Assembly: GCA_964586675.1 (NCBI GenBank)
Contig: CAZPHQ010000009.1
Location: 27,885-91,884 of the forward strand
Length of the DNA: 64,000 bases
From: JADLGH01 sp964586675
GTDB lineage: Bacteria > Desulfobacterota_D > UBA1144 > Nemesobacterales > UBA2774
Reading direction: 5' to 3'
Of this stretch, positions 26,655 to 35,874 are shown one piece after another. Each line of letters opens with the position of its first letter. The first letter of the stretch is position 1. A program made the position numbers and the translations under genes. The notes below the pieces were generated by a model that saw only the letters and a program-made list of their open reading frames with translations, did no database searches and was not told where the DNA came from.

Positions 26655-27563
26655 ATGAGGCCCCGGAAAATACACGTAATCCTTTTTCTGCTGACGGTTC
26701 TGACGACGTTCCTGACGGGGCTCGGCATGTGGGGGAGCTACCTCAATGCCGCGCTCTTCTCCGGGGCGCTTCTCTTCATACTGGGCGCCCACGAAATGGG
26801 GCACTACTTTTACGGCAGGAAATATGGAATAGACATCACACCGCCCTATTTCATCCCGGCCCCGCCCGTAATCTCCCCGATAGGCACATTCGGCGCATTC
26901 ATAAAGATAAAATCCCCCATATATTCCAAGAAGGCCCTCTTCGACATAGGCATCGCGGGCCCGCTCGCGGGGATCATAGCCACGATACCGATAATGATAG
27001 CGGGGATAGCGCTGTCGACGTTCGTCAACCCCGAAAATGTCAACGGGAATGGCGGCTACATGCTCGGCATCCCGCTTATATTCGGATTCGTGGCCGAAAC
27101 CATATTAGGCCCCGTGCCCGAAGGGCAGAACATATTCCTCCACCCACTGGCCTTCGCCGGGTGGGTGGGGCTTTTCGTAACGGCACTTAACCTGATCCCC
27201 TGCGGTCAGCTCGACGGCGGCCACATCGTTTACGCCCTCTTTTCGAAGCGTTTTCACAAGATAGTCTCCGGGCTCATGATAGCCGTCCTGTTCGTGTTCG
27301 GCGTCGGGACAGAACCGCTCCTGGCCCTCGCGGAGAAATACGGCGGCGCGGCTGTCGCGCCGTATCTCGCCCACGTGCCCGTCTTCGGGGGCTGGCCGGG
27401 CTGGGTCCTCTGGGCGGCCCTCCTCACGCTCATGGGTACGCGCCACCCGCCGACATACTATGAAGACGGCGGACTCGGAGCCGGCAGGATGGCCCTCGGC
27501 CTCCTCTCGCTCCTCATATTCGTAGGGTGCATTTCGCCCGTGCCTATCTCGCTGGCGTATTAA
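26655..27563 (+). CDS. Site-2 protease family membrane metalloprotease (M50)
   Basis: Intramembrane zinc protease-like protein of 302 aa with about seven hydrophobic segments. The zinc motif HEMGH is at 46-50 in a hydrophobic stretch, followed by YGIDITPPYFIPAPP, and the second motif is LNLIPCGQLDGGHIVYA, which supplies the third zinc-binding Asp. This matches the plant EGY/cyanobacterial type of site-2 proteases lacking a PDZ domain. The substrate is unknown. It lies 58 nt after ptsP on the same strand and may be co-transcribed. Confidence 0.92.
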   Translation: MRPRKIHVILFLLTVLTTFLTGLGMWGSYLNAALFSGALLFILGAHEMGHYFYGRKYGIDITPPYFIPAPPVISPIGTFGAFIKIKSPIYSKKALFDIGIAGPLAGIIATIPIMIAGIALSTFVNPENVNGNGGYMLGIPLIFGFVAETILGPVPEGQNIFLHPLAFAGWVGLFVTALNLIPCGQLDGGHIVYALFSKRFHKIVSGLMIAVLFVFGVGTEPLLALAEKYGGAAVAPYLAHVPVFGGWPGWVLWAALLTLMGTRHPPTYYEDGGLGAGRMALGLLSLLIFVGCISPVPISLAY

Positions 27564-27665
27564 ATAGAGAGGGTCGAACCGGGTTCGGCTGCCCGGGGTC
27601 CGGCGACTGGAAGCGACGTCATTTAACCGGCGCACGTGGCCGTTTATATAGCCCAGTGTCTAAAT

Positions 27666-27716
27666 TTCGGACAATATTGAAAAACTCGTGAGTTAAGGTA
27701 AGTTTACTTGTCCGAA
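27666..27716. promoter_or_regulatory. Spaced inverted repeat upstream of citrate synthase
   Basis: TTCGGACAA at 27666-27674 and TTGTCCGAA at 27708-27716 are exact reverse complements, 33 nt apart. They lie 89-139 nt before the gltA start. A looped operator pair or a long hairpin are both possible. Confidence 0.4.
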
Positions 27717-27804
27717 CCGCCGTCCGTTCCGGATCGTGCTCCGTTTTTTAGCTTTAAAACAACTTGGATAACAAAAGGAAAACAGCTAACAGGAGGGATT
27801 TACA

Positions 27805-29097
27805 GTGGCACAGAAAGATACATTAACCATAACCGATAACCGGACTGGTAAAACGTACGAGATACCTATCACGCACGATACCATCCGGGCGAGCGATCTC
27901 AACCAGATAAGGGTCAATCCTGACGATTTCGGGATGATGAGCTACGATCCCGCGTTCGGTAACACAGCCGCCTGTATCAGCCGCGTAACCTACATCGACG
28001 GCGACAAGGGCGAGCTCATCTACAGGGGCTACCCGATAGAAGTCCTGGCGGAAAAGAGCAACTATCTTGAAGTCGCTTACTTACTCCTGAACGGCGATCT
28101 GCCAACGCAGGCCCAGTACGACCAGTGGGTCCACGACATTACACATCACACAATAGTGCATGAGAACATAAAGAGGTTCATGGACGGCTTCCGCTACGAC
28201 GCGCATCCGATGGGAATGCTCCTCGGAACGGTCGGCGCGCTTTCGACTTTCTACCCAGAAGCCAAGGACATATTCAACAAGGAAGTGCGCGATATACAGG
28301 TCCACAGGCTCATAGCGAAGATGCCGACGATGGCGGCCTTCGCATACCGTCATGCAATGGGCATGCCCTACGTTTACCCCGACAACGACCTTTCCTACGC
28401 AGGAAACTTCCTCAACATGATGTTCAAGATGACAGAGCTTAAATACGTTCCGGACCCTGTAATTGAAAGGGCGGTCGATATCCTCTTCATCCTCCATGCG
28501 GACCACGAGCAGAACTGCAGCGCGAGCGCCATGCGTAACGTCGGCAGCTCTCTCCCCGATCCGTATTCGGCGACGGCTGCGGCCATCGCCGCGCTCTACG
28601 GCCCGCTCCACGGCGGCGCCAACGAGGGCGTTCTCCAGATGCTGAAGGAGATCGGCTCTGTCGACAAGATCCCCGAATACATCAAGCGCGCGAAGGCCGG
28701 CGAGTTCAGGCTCATGGGCTTCGGACACCGCGTCTACAAATCCTACGACCCGAGAGCGAAGATAATAAAAGAAGCCGCCTACGAAGTTTTCGAGGCCAAG
28801 GGCAAGAACCCGCTCCTCGACATTGCGCTCGAACTGGAGCGTATCGCTCTCGAAGACGATTACTTTGTAAAACGTAAGCTCTACCCGAACGTCGACTTCT
28901 ATTCCGGCCTTATCTACCAGAGCCTTGGAATCCCGGTCGAGATGTTCACAGTCATGTTCGCCATAGCGCGTACTTCCGGATGGCTCGCCCAGTGGATAGA
29001 GCTCCTCGAAGACCCGGAGAGAAGGATCGCCCGTCCGAGGCAGATCTATCTTGGCGAGAAAGACAGGAAGTATGTGCCGATAGGAAAGAGGAAGTAA
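27805..29097 (+). CDS. gltA: Citrate synthase
   Basis: Type II-like citrate synthase, 430 aa, which joins oxaloacetate and acetyl-CoA. Catalytic and substrate motifs: HADHEQNCSASAMRNVGSS, GPLHGGANEGVLQML (His), GFGHRVYKSYDPRA (His), and the Asp in the NVDFYSGLIYQSLG segment. The start is GTG 27805, with AGGAGGG about 7 nt upstream. Codon bias is strong. A perfect intrinsic terminator lies 95 nt downstream inside an opposing frame. Confidence 0.97.
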   Translation: MAQKDTLTITDNRTGKTYEIPITHDTIRASDLNQIRVNPDDFGMMSYDPAFGNTAACISRVTYIDGDKGELIYRGYPIEVLAEKSNYLEVAYLLLNGDLPTQAQYDQWVHDITHHTIVHENIKRFMDGFRYDAHPMGMLLGTVGALSTFYPEAKDIFNKEVRDIQVHRLIAKMPTMAAFAYRHAMGMPYVYPDNDLSYAGNFLNMMFKMTELKYVPDPVIERAVDILFILHADHEQNCSASAMRNVGSSLPDPYSATAAAIAALYGPLHGGANEGVLQMLKEIGSVDKIPEYIKRAKAGEFRLMGFGHRVYKSYDPRAKIIKEAAYEVFEAKGKNPLLDIALELERIALEDDYFVKRKLYPNVDFYSGLIYQSLGIPVEMFTVMFAIARTSGWLAQWIELLEDPERRIARPRQIYLGEKDRKYVPIGKRK

Positions 29098-29128
29098 CAC
29101 TGGCGGATTTTGACAGAGAAGGCGTCGG

Positions 29129-29488
29129 CTACGTGCTGGAAAAATGCCTTCCGATCATGCTGGTGTGATAATAATTGATCATGTGTTCGAGGGAGGCGAT
29201 AAAGATCCTTATCGCCTCCTTTTTTATTTCATCGCTTTTTAAGAATTCTTCCCTTTCATTATCAGACGCGAGCCTTCCGAGCAGGCCGTTCATGGCTCCT
29301 ACAAATGATTCTTTCAGGTCTTTCTGATCGTCCCTCAGAATCACTTCTATAAATCCCTCGTCCTGGAGGTCATATTTTCTGGCGAGGAGCGCCGCCCTGA
29401 GGTCACCCGAGAGGGCAGGGGACCCAAGACCCGGAAACCCTTCGGCCGCCCCTTCGAAGACCTGAACAAGTTCGTCGATATAAGCCAT
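29129..29488 (-). CDS. Hypothetical helical protein
   Basis: Predicted protein of 119 aa from the Met at 29488; I do not recognise the family. It is strongly helical and charged (GFIEVILRDDQKDLKESFVGA, DNEREEFLKSDEIKKEAIRIF) and has no signal peptide or membrane segment. Residue composition looks like a real protein. Doubts: no Shine-Dalgarno, and the perfect gltA terminator (29192-29225) lies inside its C-terminal codons. It converges with gltA and is divergent from a truncated oxidoreductase. Confidence 0.45.
   Translation of the reverse strand: MAYIDELVQVFEGAAEGFPGLGSPALSGDLRAALLARKYDLQDEGFIEVILRDDQKDLKESFVGAMNGLLGRLASDNEREEFLKSDEIKKEAIRIFIASLEHMINYYHTSMIGRHFSST
29192..29225 (+). terminator. 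Intrinsic terminator of gltA
   Basis: GGAGGCGATAA at 29192-29202 and TTATCGCCTCC at 29209-29219 form a perfect 11-bp stem with a 6-nt loop, followed by TTTTTT. Textbook rho-independent terminator, 95 nt past the gltA stop. Confidence 0.9.
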
Positions 29489-29552
29489 GGATTGAAATAT
29501 AACCTGAGATGGAAGGGGGGACAATGCACGGCGTGCGTGCGGACAGTCGTCC

Positions 29553-29580
29553 CGTCATTGCGAGGGCCCGACAATCTCGA
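29553..29580. repeat. GTCATTGCGAG-type dispersed repeat
   Basis: CGTCATTGCGAG, GGCCCG, ACAATCTCG: the start and end match a dispersed palindromic element common in many genomes. It lies where the 5' part of the following oxidoreductase gene should be. Confidence 0.55.
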
Positions 29581-29638
29581 CACCCGCCATCGGGTGAACA
29601 GGGCTGGTAAAATACCCCGAAAATCGGAGACGTTCGGC

Positions 29639-30694
29639 GATGAGGTCGATGTAACCCTCATCGACAAGAGCGCCCACTTCATTTTCGGCTTCTCCAAGCT
29701 CGACGTCATGTTCAGCCTTAAGACCCCTGACGCCGTCCGTCTGCCGTACCGTAACTTTGTAAAACCGGGCGTCAGGTTCAGGCAGGAGACGATTACCGGC
29801 ATCGATCCGGACGCGCGGCGCGTCACGACCAACGCCGGCAGCTACGAGGCCGATTTCCTTGTCGTCGCGCTAGGGGCCGACTACGATCTGGGCGCCACGC
29901 CGGGGCTTGCCGTCGAGAGCAGCGAGTTTTACTCCGAAGCCGGGGCGGAGGGGCTGCGCAGTAAGGTTCACGACTTCTCGAAAGGCCGGGCCGTTATCGG
30001 CGTTTCCGCGGCGCCCTACAAGTGCCCGCCGGCTCCCAGCGAATGCGCGCTGATGCTGCACGACCACCTGACGAAAAAGGGCGTCCGCGGCAGGTGCGAA
30101 ATTACGCTGGTCCTGCCGTTCGGGAGCCCTGTCCCGCCTTCGCCCGAGACTTCCAAGGCGCTGGTCAGCGCTTTTTCTGAGCGCGGCATCGAGTTTATAC
30201 CCAGCCGCCGGGTGGCTTCGCTCGACCCCGGCCGCCGCCTCGCCGTTCTGGACGACGGCGGCGAATTGCCCTACGACTTATTCCTGGGCGTGCCCAGGCA
30301 CCGTGCGCCTCATGTCGTCGAGGAAAGCGGCATGGCCGAGAACGGCTGGGTGCCCGTCAATCCGAAGACCCTCGAAACACGGTTCCCCGGGGTTTATGCG
30401 ATAGGTGACATAGCGAATACCGGAACGCCAAAGGCGGGGGTGTTCGCCGAAGCTGCCGCCCGCGCTGTCGCAGATTCGCTGACCGCGCGCATACGCGGGA
30501 GCGAGCAGCCCGGATTTTACACCGGCGCGGGTTCCTGCTATATCGAGTTCGGAGACGGGAAAATCGGCCGGGTCGACGTGGATTTCTTCTCGGGGCCTTC
30601 GCCGACCGGAACTTACCACGAGCCATCGGTTCAGCTGCGGTCCGAGAAGGAGCATTTCGGATCGAGCAGGCGTGCCCGCTGGTTCGGCCTGTAA
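29639..30694 (+). pseudogene. FAD-dependent oxidoreductase lacking its N-terminus (SQR-like)
   Basis: From GDEVDVTLIDKSAHFIFGF onward the protein reads as a sulfide:quinone reductase-like/pyridine nucleotide-disulfide oxidoreductase: KPGVRF, VVALGADYDL, PYKCPPAPSE, LPYDLFLGVP, VYAIGDIANTGTPKAGVFAE, and the ending GSSRRARWFGL. What is missing is the first 30 or so residues with the GxGxxG FAD-binding loop. The frame is open upstream to 29492, but that part (GGQCTACVRTVVPSLRGPDN) is unrelated, has no such loop and overlaps a dispersed repeat. I infer a 5' truncation; no in-frame ATG or Shine-Dalgarno stands before the conserved part. The remaining frame has no internal stop, so the loss may be recent. 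Confidence 0.65.
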
Positions 30695-30738
30695 TTCGCT
30701 TCAATTCCCTCTTTGGGAAAAGGAGGGTCAGGGAGGAT

Positions 30739-31560
30739 TTATTTTTTCACTTCCTTCCCCGCGTCCGTGTTGGCCTCTATACCCTCCATCATCCTGAGCG
30801 CATACTTCCTGTTCTCGTACCAGTCGGGGTAAAAAGAGGGCTTCTTGTCATCCAGCAATAATCTCAGCTGCTCCATCGCGTCATCGAATCTCTTCTGCTT
30901 TATGTAATTCGCCGCGAGGTAGAGCCGCGCCGAGGAAAGGTGCGGGTCGATGTTGAGCGAGCGCTCAAGGTATATTTCGGAGATGTGAATGTCGCCGCCG
31001 AGAAGCCCCGGCAGGTAGAAATATAGCGCACCGTTCATGGCGAGCCCCTCGGGGTGGTTCGGGTCGAGCTTGAGGATCGTATCCAGCTCCCTTCTGATCT
31101 CGGGCAGCATGAAGAGCGAATTGAAGAGTCCCTTCGTATCCCCGAGTGAAGCGAGGTTGGCGACGTAGAAGAAATGCGCGTCGGGATTATCGGGCTGCAA
31201 TTTGACGGCCTTTTCCCCCTCTTTCTTCCCGTTCTCGAAAGCCCGTATGAGCTCGTCCTTCGTCCTTGCCTCGATATAGCCGTATGTCAGCCAGGCGCGC
31301 GAAAGGAAGAGGAGGGCGTCTATGTTATTCGGCTGAGCTTGCAGAACCCCCTCGGCGATTCGAATTGACTCATCGATACTGCCAGGCTTCTTGTAATAAT
31401 CGCAAAGGAGCGTCCAGGCCTCCTGGAGCTTTTTCGAAGCGTCTGCCTCAGCTATGGATTCGGGCTCAGTGCCCGGCGCGGAATTCCCCGAAGAATTCGA
31501 GGCGGCTAAAAAGAGGACAATCAGCACGAGGCCGAATACGCGTAAAACAAAGAGCTTCAT
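30739..31560 (-). CDS. Exported TPR-repeat protein
   Basis: Protein of 273 aa with a signal peptide (MKLFVLRVFGLVLIVLFLAAS) and several TPR-like helical pairs: IRIAEGVLQAQPNNIDALLFLSRAWL, GEKAVKLQPDNPDAHFFYVANL, LDTILKLDPNHPEGLAMNGALYF and LERSLNIDPHLSSARLYLAANYI. The arrangement is like the TatT component of TRAP transport systems, a periplasmic TPR protein, but no TRAP genes are nearby. It would be periplasmic. No lipobox Cys is evident. It converges with the truncated oxidoreductase. Confidence 0.8.
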   Translation of the reverse strand: MKLFVLRVFGLVLIVLFLAASNSSGNSAPGTEPESIAEADASKKLQEAWTLLCDYYKKPGSIDESIRIAEGVLQAQPNNIDALLFLSRAWLTYGYIEARTKDELIRAFENGKKEGEKAVKLQPDNPDAHFFYVANLASLGDTKGLFNSLFMLPEIRRELDTILKLDPNHPEGLAMNGALYFYLPGLLGGDIHISEIYLERSLNIDPHLSSARLYLAANYIKQKRFDDAMEQLRLLLDDKKPSFYPDWYENRKYALRMMEGIEANTDAGKEVKK

Positions 31561-31583
31561 ACTGAATAAGTTTAGCCCACGGT

Positions 31584-32612
31584 TCAGTCCAAACCAAAGG
31601 TTCCTATATCTTCTATGACCGCGTGGAGGAGAGAAATCGTATACGCTATGTCCGACTTGTAGGCGAGGCAGCTCGGGCTGTGAAGGTAACGTACGGGCAC
31701 TGAAATCGACGCCGCACGCGTGCCCTTTCCCGTAATTTGCATTGCAGTCGCGTTCGTGCTTCCCGCTTTTTTGACGGTTATCTGGTAGGGGATGTCGTTC
31801 TTCCGGGCCGTCTCCATGATGAAATCGCTGAACGGCCTGTGAGCGACAAGGAACCTGTCGGAGAGCCTCACCTCCGGGCCTTTGCCGCAGTTGGCGAGCG
31901 TCTTGTAATCAGTGACTCCTGGAACGTCCATGGCCACAGTCCCTTCGAGCGCTATGGCGAAATCGGGCTCGATCGCGGGCGTGATGATGTGTGCGCCACG
32001 GAGGCCGACCTCTTCCTGCACGGTCGCCGTTAAATAAAGGTCGCACGACTGGACCGGATTTTTCCTCATCGCCTCTATCATGACGAAAAGCCCGACCCTG
32101 TCGTCTATGGCCTTCGATATGACCGCCTCATCCGTCTCTTCGAAAGGATAGTAGAAGGAGGCGACGTCGCCTACGCCAACGAGCTCCCTGACCTTATCCC
32201 CCGAAAGCCCGACGTCGACGACGCAGTCCTCTATCTCGGACACTTCCTTATTGTTCGTGTTCCGGCTTATGTGGGGCGGTATGGCGGCCACCGTTCCGAC
32301 AAGCGGCTTTCTGCCCCAGACGAGTATACGCTGCCCATAGAACACCCTCGGGTCCATCCCGCCGAGGGGTATGACTCGGAGAAAGCCCTTGCTGTCGATG
32401 TGGCTCACCATGAAGCCGACCTCGTCCATGTGAGCGTCGACTACCAGCCGCGGCCCGTCGCCCGGGACATGGGCGATGACGTTACCCATCGGATCCTCCG
32501 ATACCTCGTCCGTGAATTCGGAGAAGAGTCTCTTGATAATTTCCCTGACGGGGCCTTCGTGGCCGGGGAGGCCCGTGGCCTCGCAAAGCTCGATGAGAAG
32601 AGGAGTGTTCAT
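31584..32612 (-). CDS. M42 family metallopeptidase
   Basis: Cytosolic aminopeptidase of 342 aa in the M42 (glutamyl aminopeptidase/TET) family. Metal ligands are recognisable: VVDAHMDEVGFMV (His, Asp nearby), AIDDRVGLFVMIE (Asp), TVQEEVGLRGA (catalytic Glu and metal Glu) and VPVRYLHSP (His). Such enzymes assemble into dodecamers that trim peptides. I chose ATG 32612; a TTG seven codons earlier is possible, but a TATAAT sits at 32623-32628 across that stretch, so the message probably starts close to the ATG. Confidence 0.93.
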   Translation of the reverse strand: MNTPLLIELCEATGLPGHEGPVREIIKRLFSEFTDEVSEDPMGNVIAHVPGDGPRLVVDAHMDEVGFMVSHIDSKGFLRVIPLGGMDPRVFYGQRILVWGRKPLVGTVAAIPPHISRNTNNKEVSEIEDCVVDVGLSGDKVRELVGVGDVASFYYPFEETDEAVISKAIDDRVGLFVMIEAMRKNPVQSCDLYLTATVQEEVGLRGAHIITPAIEPDFAIALEGTVAMDVPGVTDYKTLANCGKGPEVRLSDRFLVAHRPFSDFIMETARKNDIPYQITVKKAGSTNATAMQITGKGTRAASISVPVRYLHSPSCLAYKSDIAYTISLLHAVIEDIGTFGLD

Positions 32613-32622
32613 AGGAAAATTG

Positions 32623-32628
32623 ATTATA
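32623..32628 (-). promoter_or_regulatory. -10 box of the M42 peptidase gene, near-leaderless
   Basis: Consensus TATAAT read on the minus strand, 10 nt before the ATG. The -35 candidate TGGAAA (16-nt spacing) is weak. No Shine-Dalgarno. Confidence 0.45.
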
Positions 32629-32759
32629 ACCAAAGCCGGGCGGATTTCCAGCCGTCCGGGGCGACAAACTTAACGCAAAATTCACGCGATTTTAACCGCC
32701 AATTTACCGGGCTCCGGCATTCTGTCCGGAACGTTATTAAAACCCAATGGAGGAATAAG

Positions 32760-35600
32760 ATGGTGAGGATAAATTTCAGACAAAAACTGATGTACTGTTT
32801 TGCCTTTTTAGCCTTCGCGTCCTTTCCGGCGTCCGCGATCGCCGGGCTGGATCTTACGGCCATAGGCACCTATGAAACAGGCGTTTTCGAAGGCGGGGCT
32901 TCGGAAATTGTGGCGTTCGATCCCGAAACGAACAGGCTTTTCGTAATCAATGCGACAGACGCCGTCGTCGACGTGCTCGACATTTCCGATCCGTCCGCCC
33001 CAGTTAAAATATCCACTATAGACGTAACTAACGACATAGGCCCCAACTCCGGCGTCAACAGCGTAGACGTAAAGAACGGCCTCGTGGCAGTCGCCGCGGA
33101 AAACGCCGACCGGACACTTCCGGGCTACGTCGTCTTCTATAATACTTCCGGGCAATTCATTACGAGCGTAGGCGTAGGGGTTCTTCCCGACTCGGTCAAG
33201 TTCTCGCCCGACGGCCTCATACTCGTCACAGCGGACGAAGGAGAGCCAATAGAAGACGATGATGGCAACCTTATAGCCAACCCGCCGGGTTCGATAAGCG
33301 TGATAAACATTTCAAACGGCGTACAGTCGGCTGTGGTCACAAGGCTCGGCTTCGAAGCGTTCGACGGCAGGGAAGCCGAATTCACGCAGAAGGGGCTCAG
33401 GCTGCAGCAGGGCGTCCCGATGTCGCTCGAGCTTGAGCCGGAATTCCCGGCCATATCTCCGGACGGCACGCGCGCATACGTTACGATTCAGGAGGCGAAC
33501 GCCCTTGCAGTGGTCGACCTCGTGAACCCCGCGATAATCGATCTTCTTCCCCTAGGTTTCAAGGATCATTCCAAAGGCGCGCCTGCGCTCCAGACATTAC
33601 CATTCAAGAAATTCCCGAATCTCGGAAGGGACGCGAACGGCGTTCAGATCAAGCTGGGCGGTTTTTCGGGTCTCTGGTTCGAGGGCCCGGTAAAGAACAA
33701 GGGCAGGATAAGATTCCTCACTGTCGGCGACAGGGGCCCGAACGGCGCCGACGTGGTGGACGGCTCCCGCACGTTTAATCTCCCAGGCTACCAGGCGAGG
33801 ATAGTGACGATAGAAACCAACCCTGAAAAGAAACAGAATGCCGAAATAATGAAGGGCAAAACGATATTCCTCACCCGCGAAGACGGCTCGACGCCTATAA
33901 CCGGGCTTCCGAACATCCCCGGCCACGACGAGATACCAGTCGACGCAGTGGGCAATCCGGTCAGCTACGACGCATTCGGCGCCGACCTCGAAGGCATAGT
34001 CAGAGACCCTTCCGACAACTCCTTCTGGATGGTCGACGAATACAGACCGGCAATATACCACTTCTCCCCCGATGGAACACTGATAACCAGGCTCGTTCCG
34101 GAGAATACGCATCTCCTCGGCGACTCAGCCCTGAAAGAGGCCGAGTTCGGCCCGGACGCGAATTCCCCGGGATTTTACGGCGAGGAGGCGCTTCCTGAGG
34201 TCTACAGCCGGAGGATGCTCAACCGCGGCTTCGAGGGAGTAGCTCTCGATCCCGAAAAGAGGCTCCTCTACGCGTTCGTGCAGTCTCCGATGGAAAACCC
34301 CGACAGATCGACCCGGAGCTCGCTCCTCCTGAGGATACTCGCCGTCGACGTGAACGAATCGTCGCCGACGTACCTCAGCCCGGTCGCCGAGTACGTATAT
34401 GTCCTCGAAAGACCGATTGTCACGCCTAGCGACGTCGACAAGATCGGCGACGCGGTGTTCATCGGGCAGGACAGGTTCTACGTGGTCGAAAGGGACAGCT
34501 CCTTCGACACGGACGGAAAGAAATTCATATTCGAAGTAGATCTCGCCGGCGCGACCAACATCAGGAGCCTTCCCATAGCTGACGAGGCAGTGACGGGGAC
34601 ACTCGAGCAGCAGACACCCGACACCCTCGCCGAGCTCGGCATAAGGCCGGTCTTCAAGAGAAAGCTTCTCAACCTTCCATCGATCGGATATACGCCGAGC
34701 GACAAGACGGAAGGCATCGCGCTCCTCCCGGACGGCAGGATTGCGGTGATTAACGACAACGACTTCGGCATAGAGGCGGCCGCGGGCCTCGAGCCAGTTC
34801 TGGGGATCATTTCCCTAGGCAGCAACCATGCGCTCGACGCCTCGGATGAAGACAGCGCCATAAACATCGTGAACTATCCGGTTCTCGGCATGTTCCAGCC
34901 CGACACGATAACGTCGTATGAGTTCGACGGGAAAACCTATTACGTCACCGCCAACGAGGGCGACACGAGAGACTTCGGCTTCTTCTCCGAAGAAGAGAGG
35001 GTGGAAGACCTGATACTCGACCCGTTCGTTTTCCCTGACGCTTCCGACCTCCTCCTCGAAGAGAACCTCGGCAGACTTAAGACGACGAACATAATCGGCG
35101 ATATAGACGGGGATGGAGACAACGACAGGATATTCACTTTCGGCGCGAGGTCTTTCTCGATATGGGACTCCTTCGGGAACCTCGTCTACGACAGCGGCGA
35201 CGACTTCGAGAGGATAACGGCCGAGCTTCTGCCCGACTTCTTCAACAGCGACAACACTGACAACGATTCCTTCGATTCCAGGTCCGACGACAAGGGTCCC
35301 GAGCCGGAAGTTATAGATATCGGCAGGGTAGGAGACAAGGTCTACGCCTTCATAGGGCTCGAAAGGATAAGCGGCGTGATGGTGTACGACGTGACGAGCC
35401 CGTTCGCACCGTTCTTCGTGACCTATGTCAATAACAGGGACTTTTCAGTCGATGCTACCGACCCCGCAGCGGGAGATTTAGGCCCCGAGTGCATCAAGTT
35501 CGTCCTGGCGGAAGACAGCCCGAGCGGAGAGCCTATTCTAATAGTAGGCAACGAAATCAGCGGTACGACGACTATTTACAGCATAGTCGAAACAGAATGA
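32760..35600 (+). CDS. Large secreted choice-of-anchor I / esterase-like phytase protein
   Basis: Exported protein of 946 aa. After a signal peptide (LMYCFAFLAFASFPASAIA) comes a propeller-like region (LDLTAIGTYETGVFEGGASEIVAFDP, VNSVDVKNGLVAVAAE, LPDSVKFSPDGLILVTADEGEP) typical of choice-of-anchor I proteins. A second, inserted domain from about residue 270 to 680 has the esterase-like phytase pattern (GFSGLWFEGP, VGDRGPNG, FGADLEGIVRD, FWMVDEYRPAIYHFSPDG, RGFEGVALDPEKRLLYAFVQSP). The choice-of-anchor part resumes (TSYEFDGKTYYVTANEGDTRDF to the end). Role may be phosphoester cleavage outside the cell; that is inference. GGAGGA precedes ATG 32760. No C-terminal anchor is seen. Confidence 0.85.
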   Translation: MVRINFRQKLMYCFAFLAFASFPASAIAGLDLTAIGTYETGVFEGGASEIVAFDPETNRLFVINATDAVVDVLDISDPSAPVKISTIDVTNDIGPNSGVNSVDVKNGLVAVAAENADRTLPGYVVFYNTSGQFITSVGVGVLPDSVKFSPDGLILVTADEGEPIEDDDGNLIANPPGSISVINISNGVQSAVVTRLGFEAFDGREAEFTQKGLRLQQGVPMSLELEPEFPAISPDGTRAYVTIQEANALAVVDLVNPAIIDLLPLGFKDHSKGAPALQTLPFKKFPNLGRDANGVQIKLGGFSGLWFEGPVKNKGRIRFLTVGDRGPNGADVVDGSRTFNLPGYQARIVTIETNPEKKQNAEIMKGKTIFLTREDGSTPITGLPNIPGHDEIPVDAVGNPVSYDAFGADLEGIVRDPSDNSFWMVDEYRPAIYHFSPDGTLITRLVPENTHLLGDSALKEAEFGPDANSPGFYGEEALPEVYSRRMLNRGFEGVALDPEKRLLYAFVQSPMENPDRSTRSSLLLRILAVDVNESSPTYLSPVAEYVYVLERPIVTPSDVDKIGDAVFIGQDRFYVVERDSSFDTDGKKFIFEVDLAGATNIRSLPIADEAVTGTLEQQTPDTLAELGIRPVFKRKLLNLPSIGYTPSDKTEGIALLPDGRIAVINDNDFGIEAAAGLEPVLGIISLGSNHALDASDEDSAINIVNYPVLGMFQPDTITSYEFDGKTYYVTANEGDTRDFGFFSEEERVEDLILDPFVFPDASDLLLEENLGRLKTTNIIGDIDGDGDNDRIFTFGARSFSIWDSFGNLVYDSGDDFERITAELLPDFFNSDNTDNDSFDSRSDDKGPEPEVIDIGRVGDKVYAFIGLERISGVMVYDVTSPFAPFFVTYVNNRDFSVDATDPAAGDLGPECIKFVLAEDSPSGEPILIVGNEISGTTTIYSIVETE

Positions 35601-35646
35601 AAAAAAACGGCACCCCATTACAATATCTCTCTAACCTTCCTTGAGT

Positions 35647-35672
35647 TACCCCCTCCCGAAAGGGAGGGGGTA
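35647..35672 (+). terminator. Hairpin after the phytase-like gene
   Basis: TACCCCCTCCC and GGGAGGGGGTA pair perfectly over 11 bp around a GAAA tetraloop. It is followed by TTTCTTG. Lies 47 nt past the stop codon. Confidence 0.7.
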
Positions 35673-35874
35673 TTTCTTGTTTAGACTGTCTTCCTATCCT
35701 CGGGAAGCCAAGATTATTGGCGGTCAGTTTCTTCATGTACGTCTTCTCCTTGTAATATGCTATATATGTTATATATACTTTTAAGCGCGGAGCCTGCACG
35801 CCGCATTTATATCATTATCAAATTCCGGGTTACATATACCGTCCGCGCAGCGGGTGAATCAAATCTCCACCCTC

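Noticed and set aside
29099..29170. 22-codon open stretch after gltA (ADFDREGVGYVLEKCLPIMLV)
   Set aside because: Looks protein-like, but has no usable start codon or ribosome site and ends before the terminator; too short to support.
32271..32759. 163-codon extension of the phytase-like protein
   Set aside because: It is antisense to the M42 peptidase gene; the signal peptide and Shine-Dalgarno place the start at 32760.
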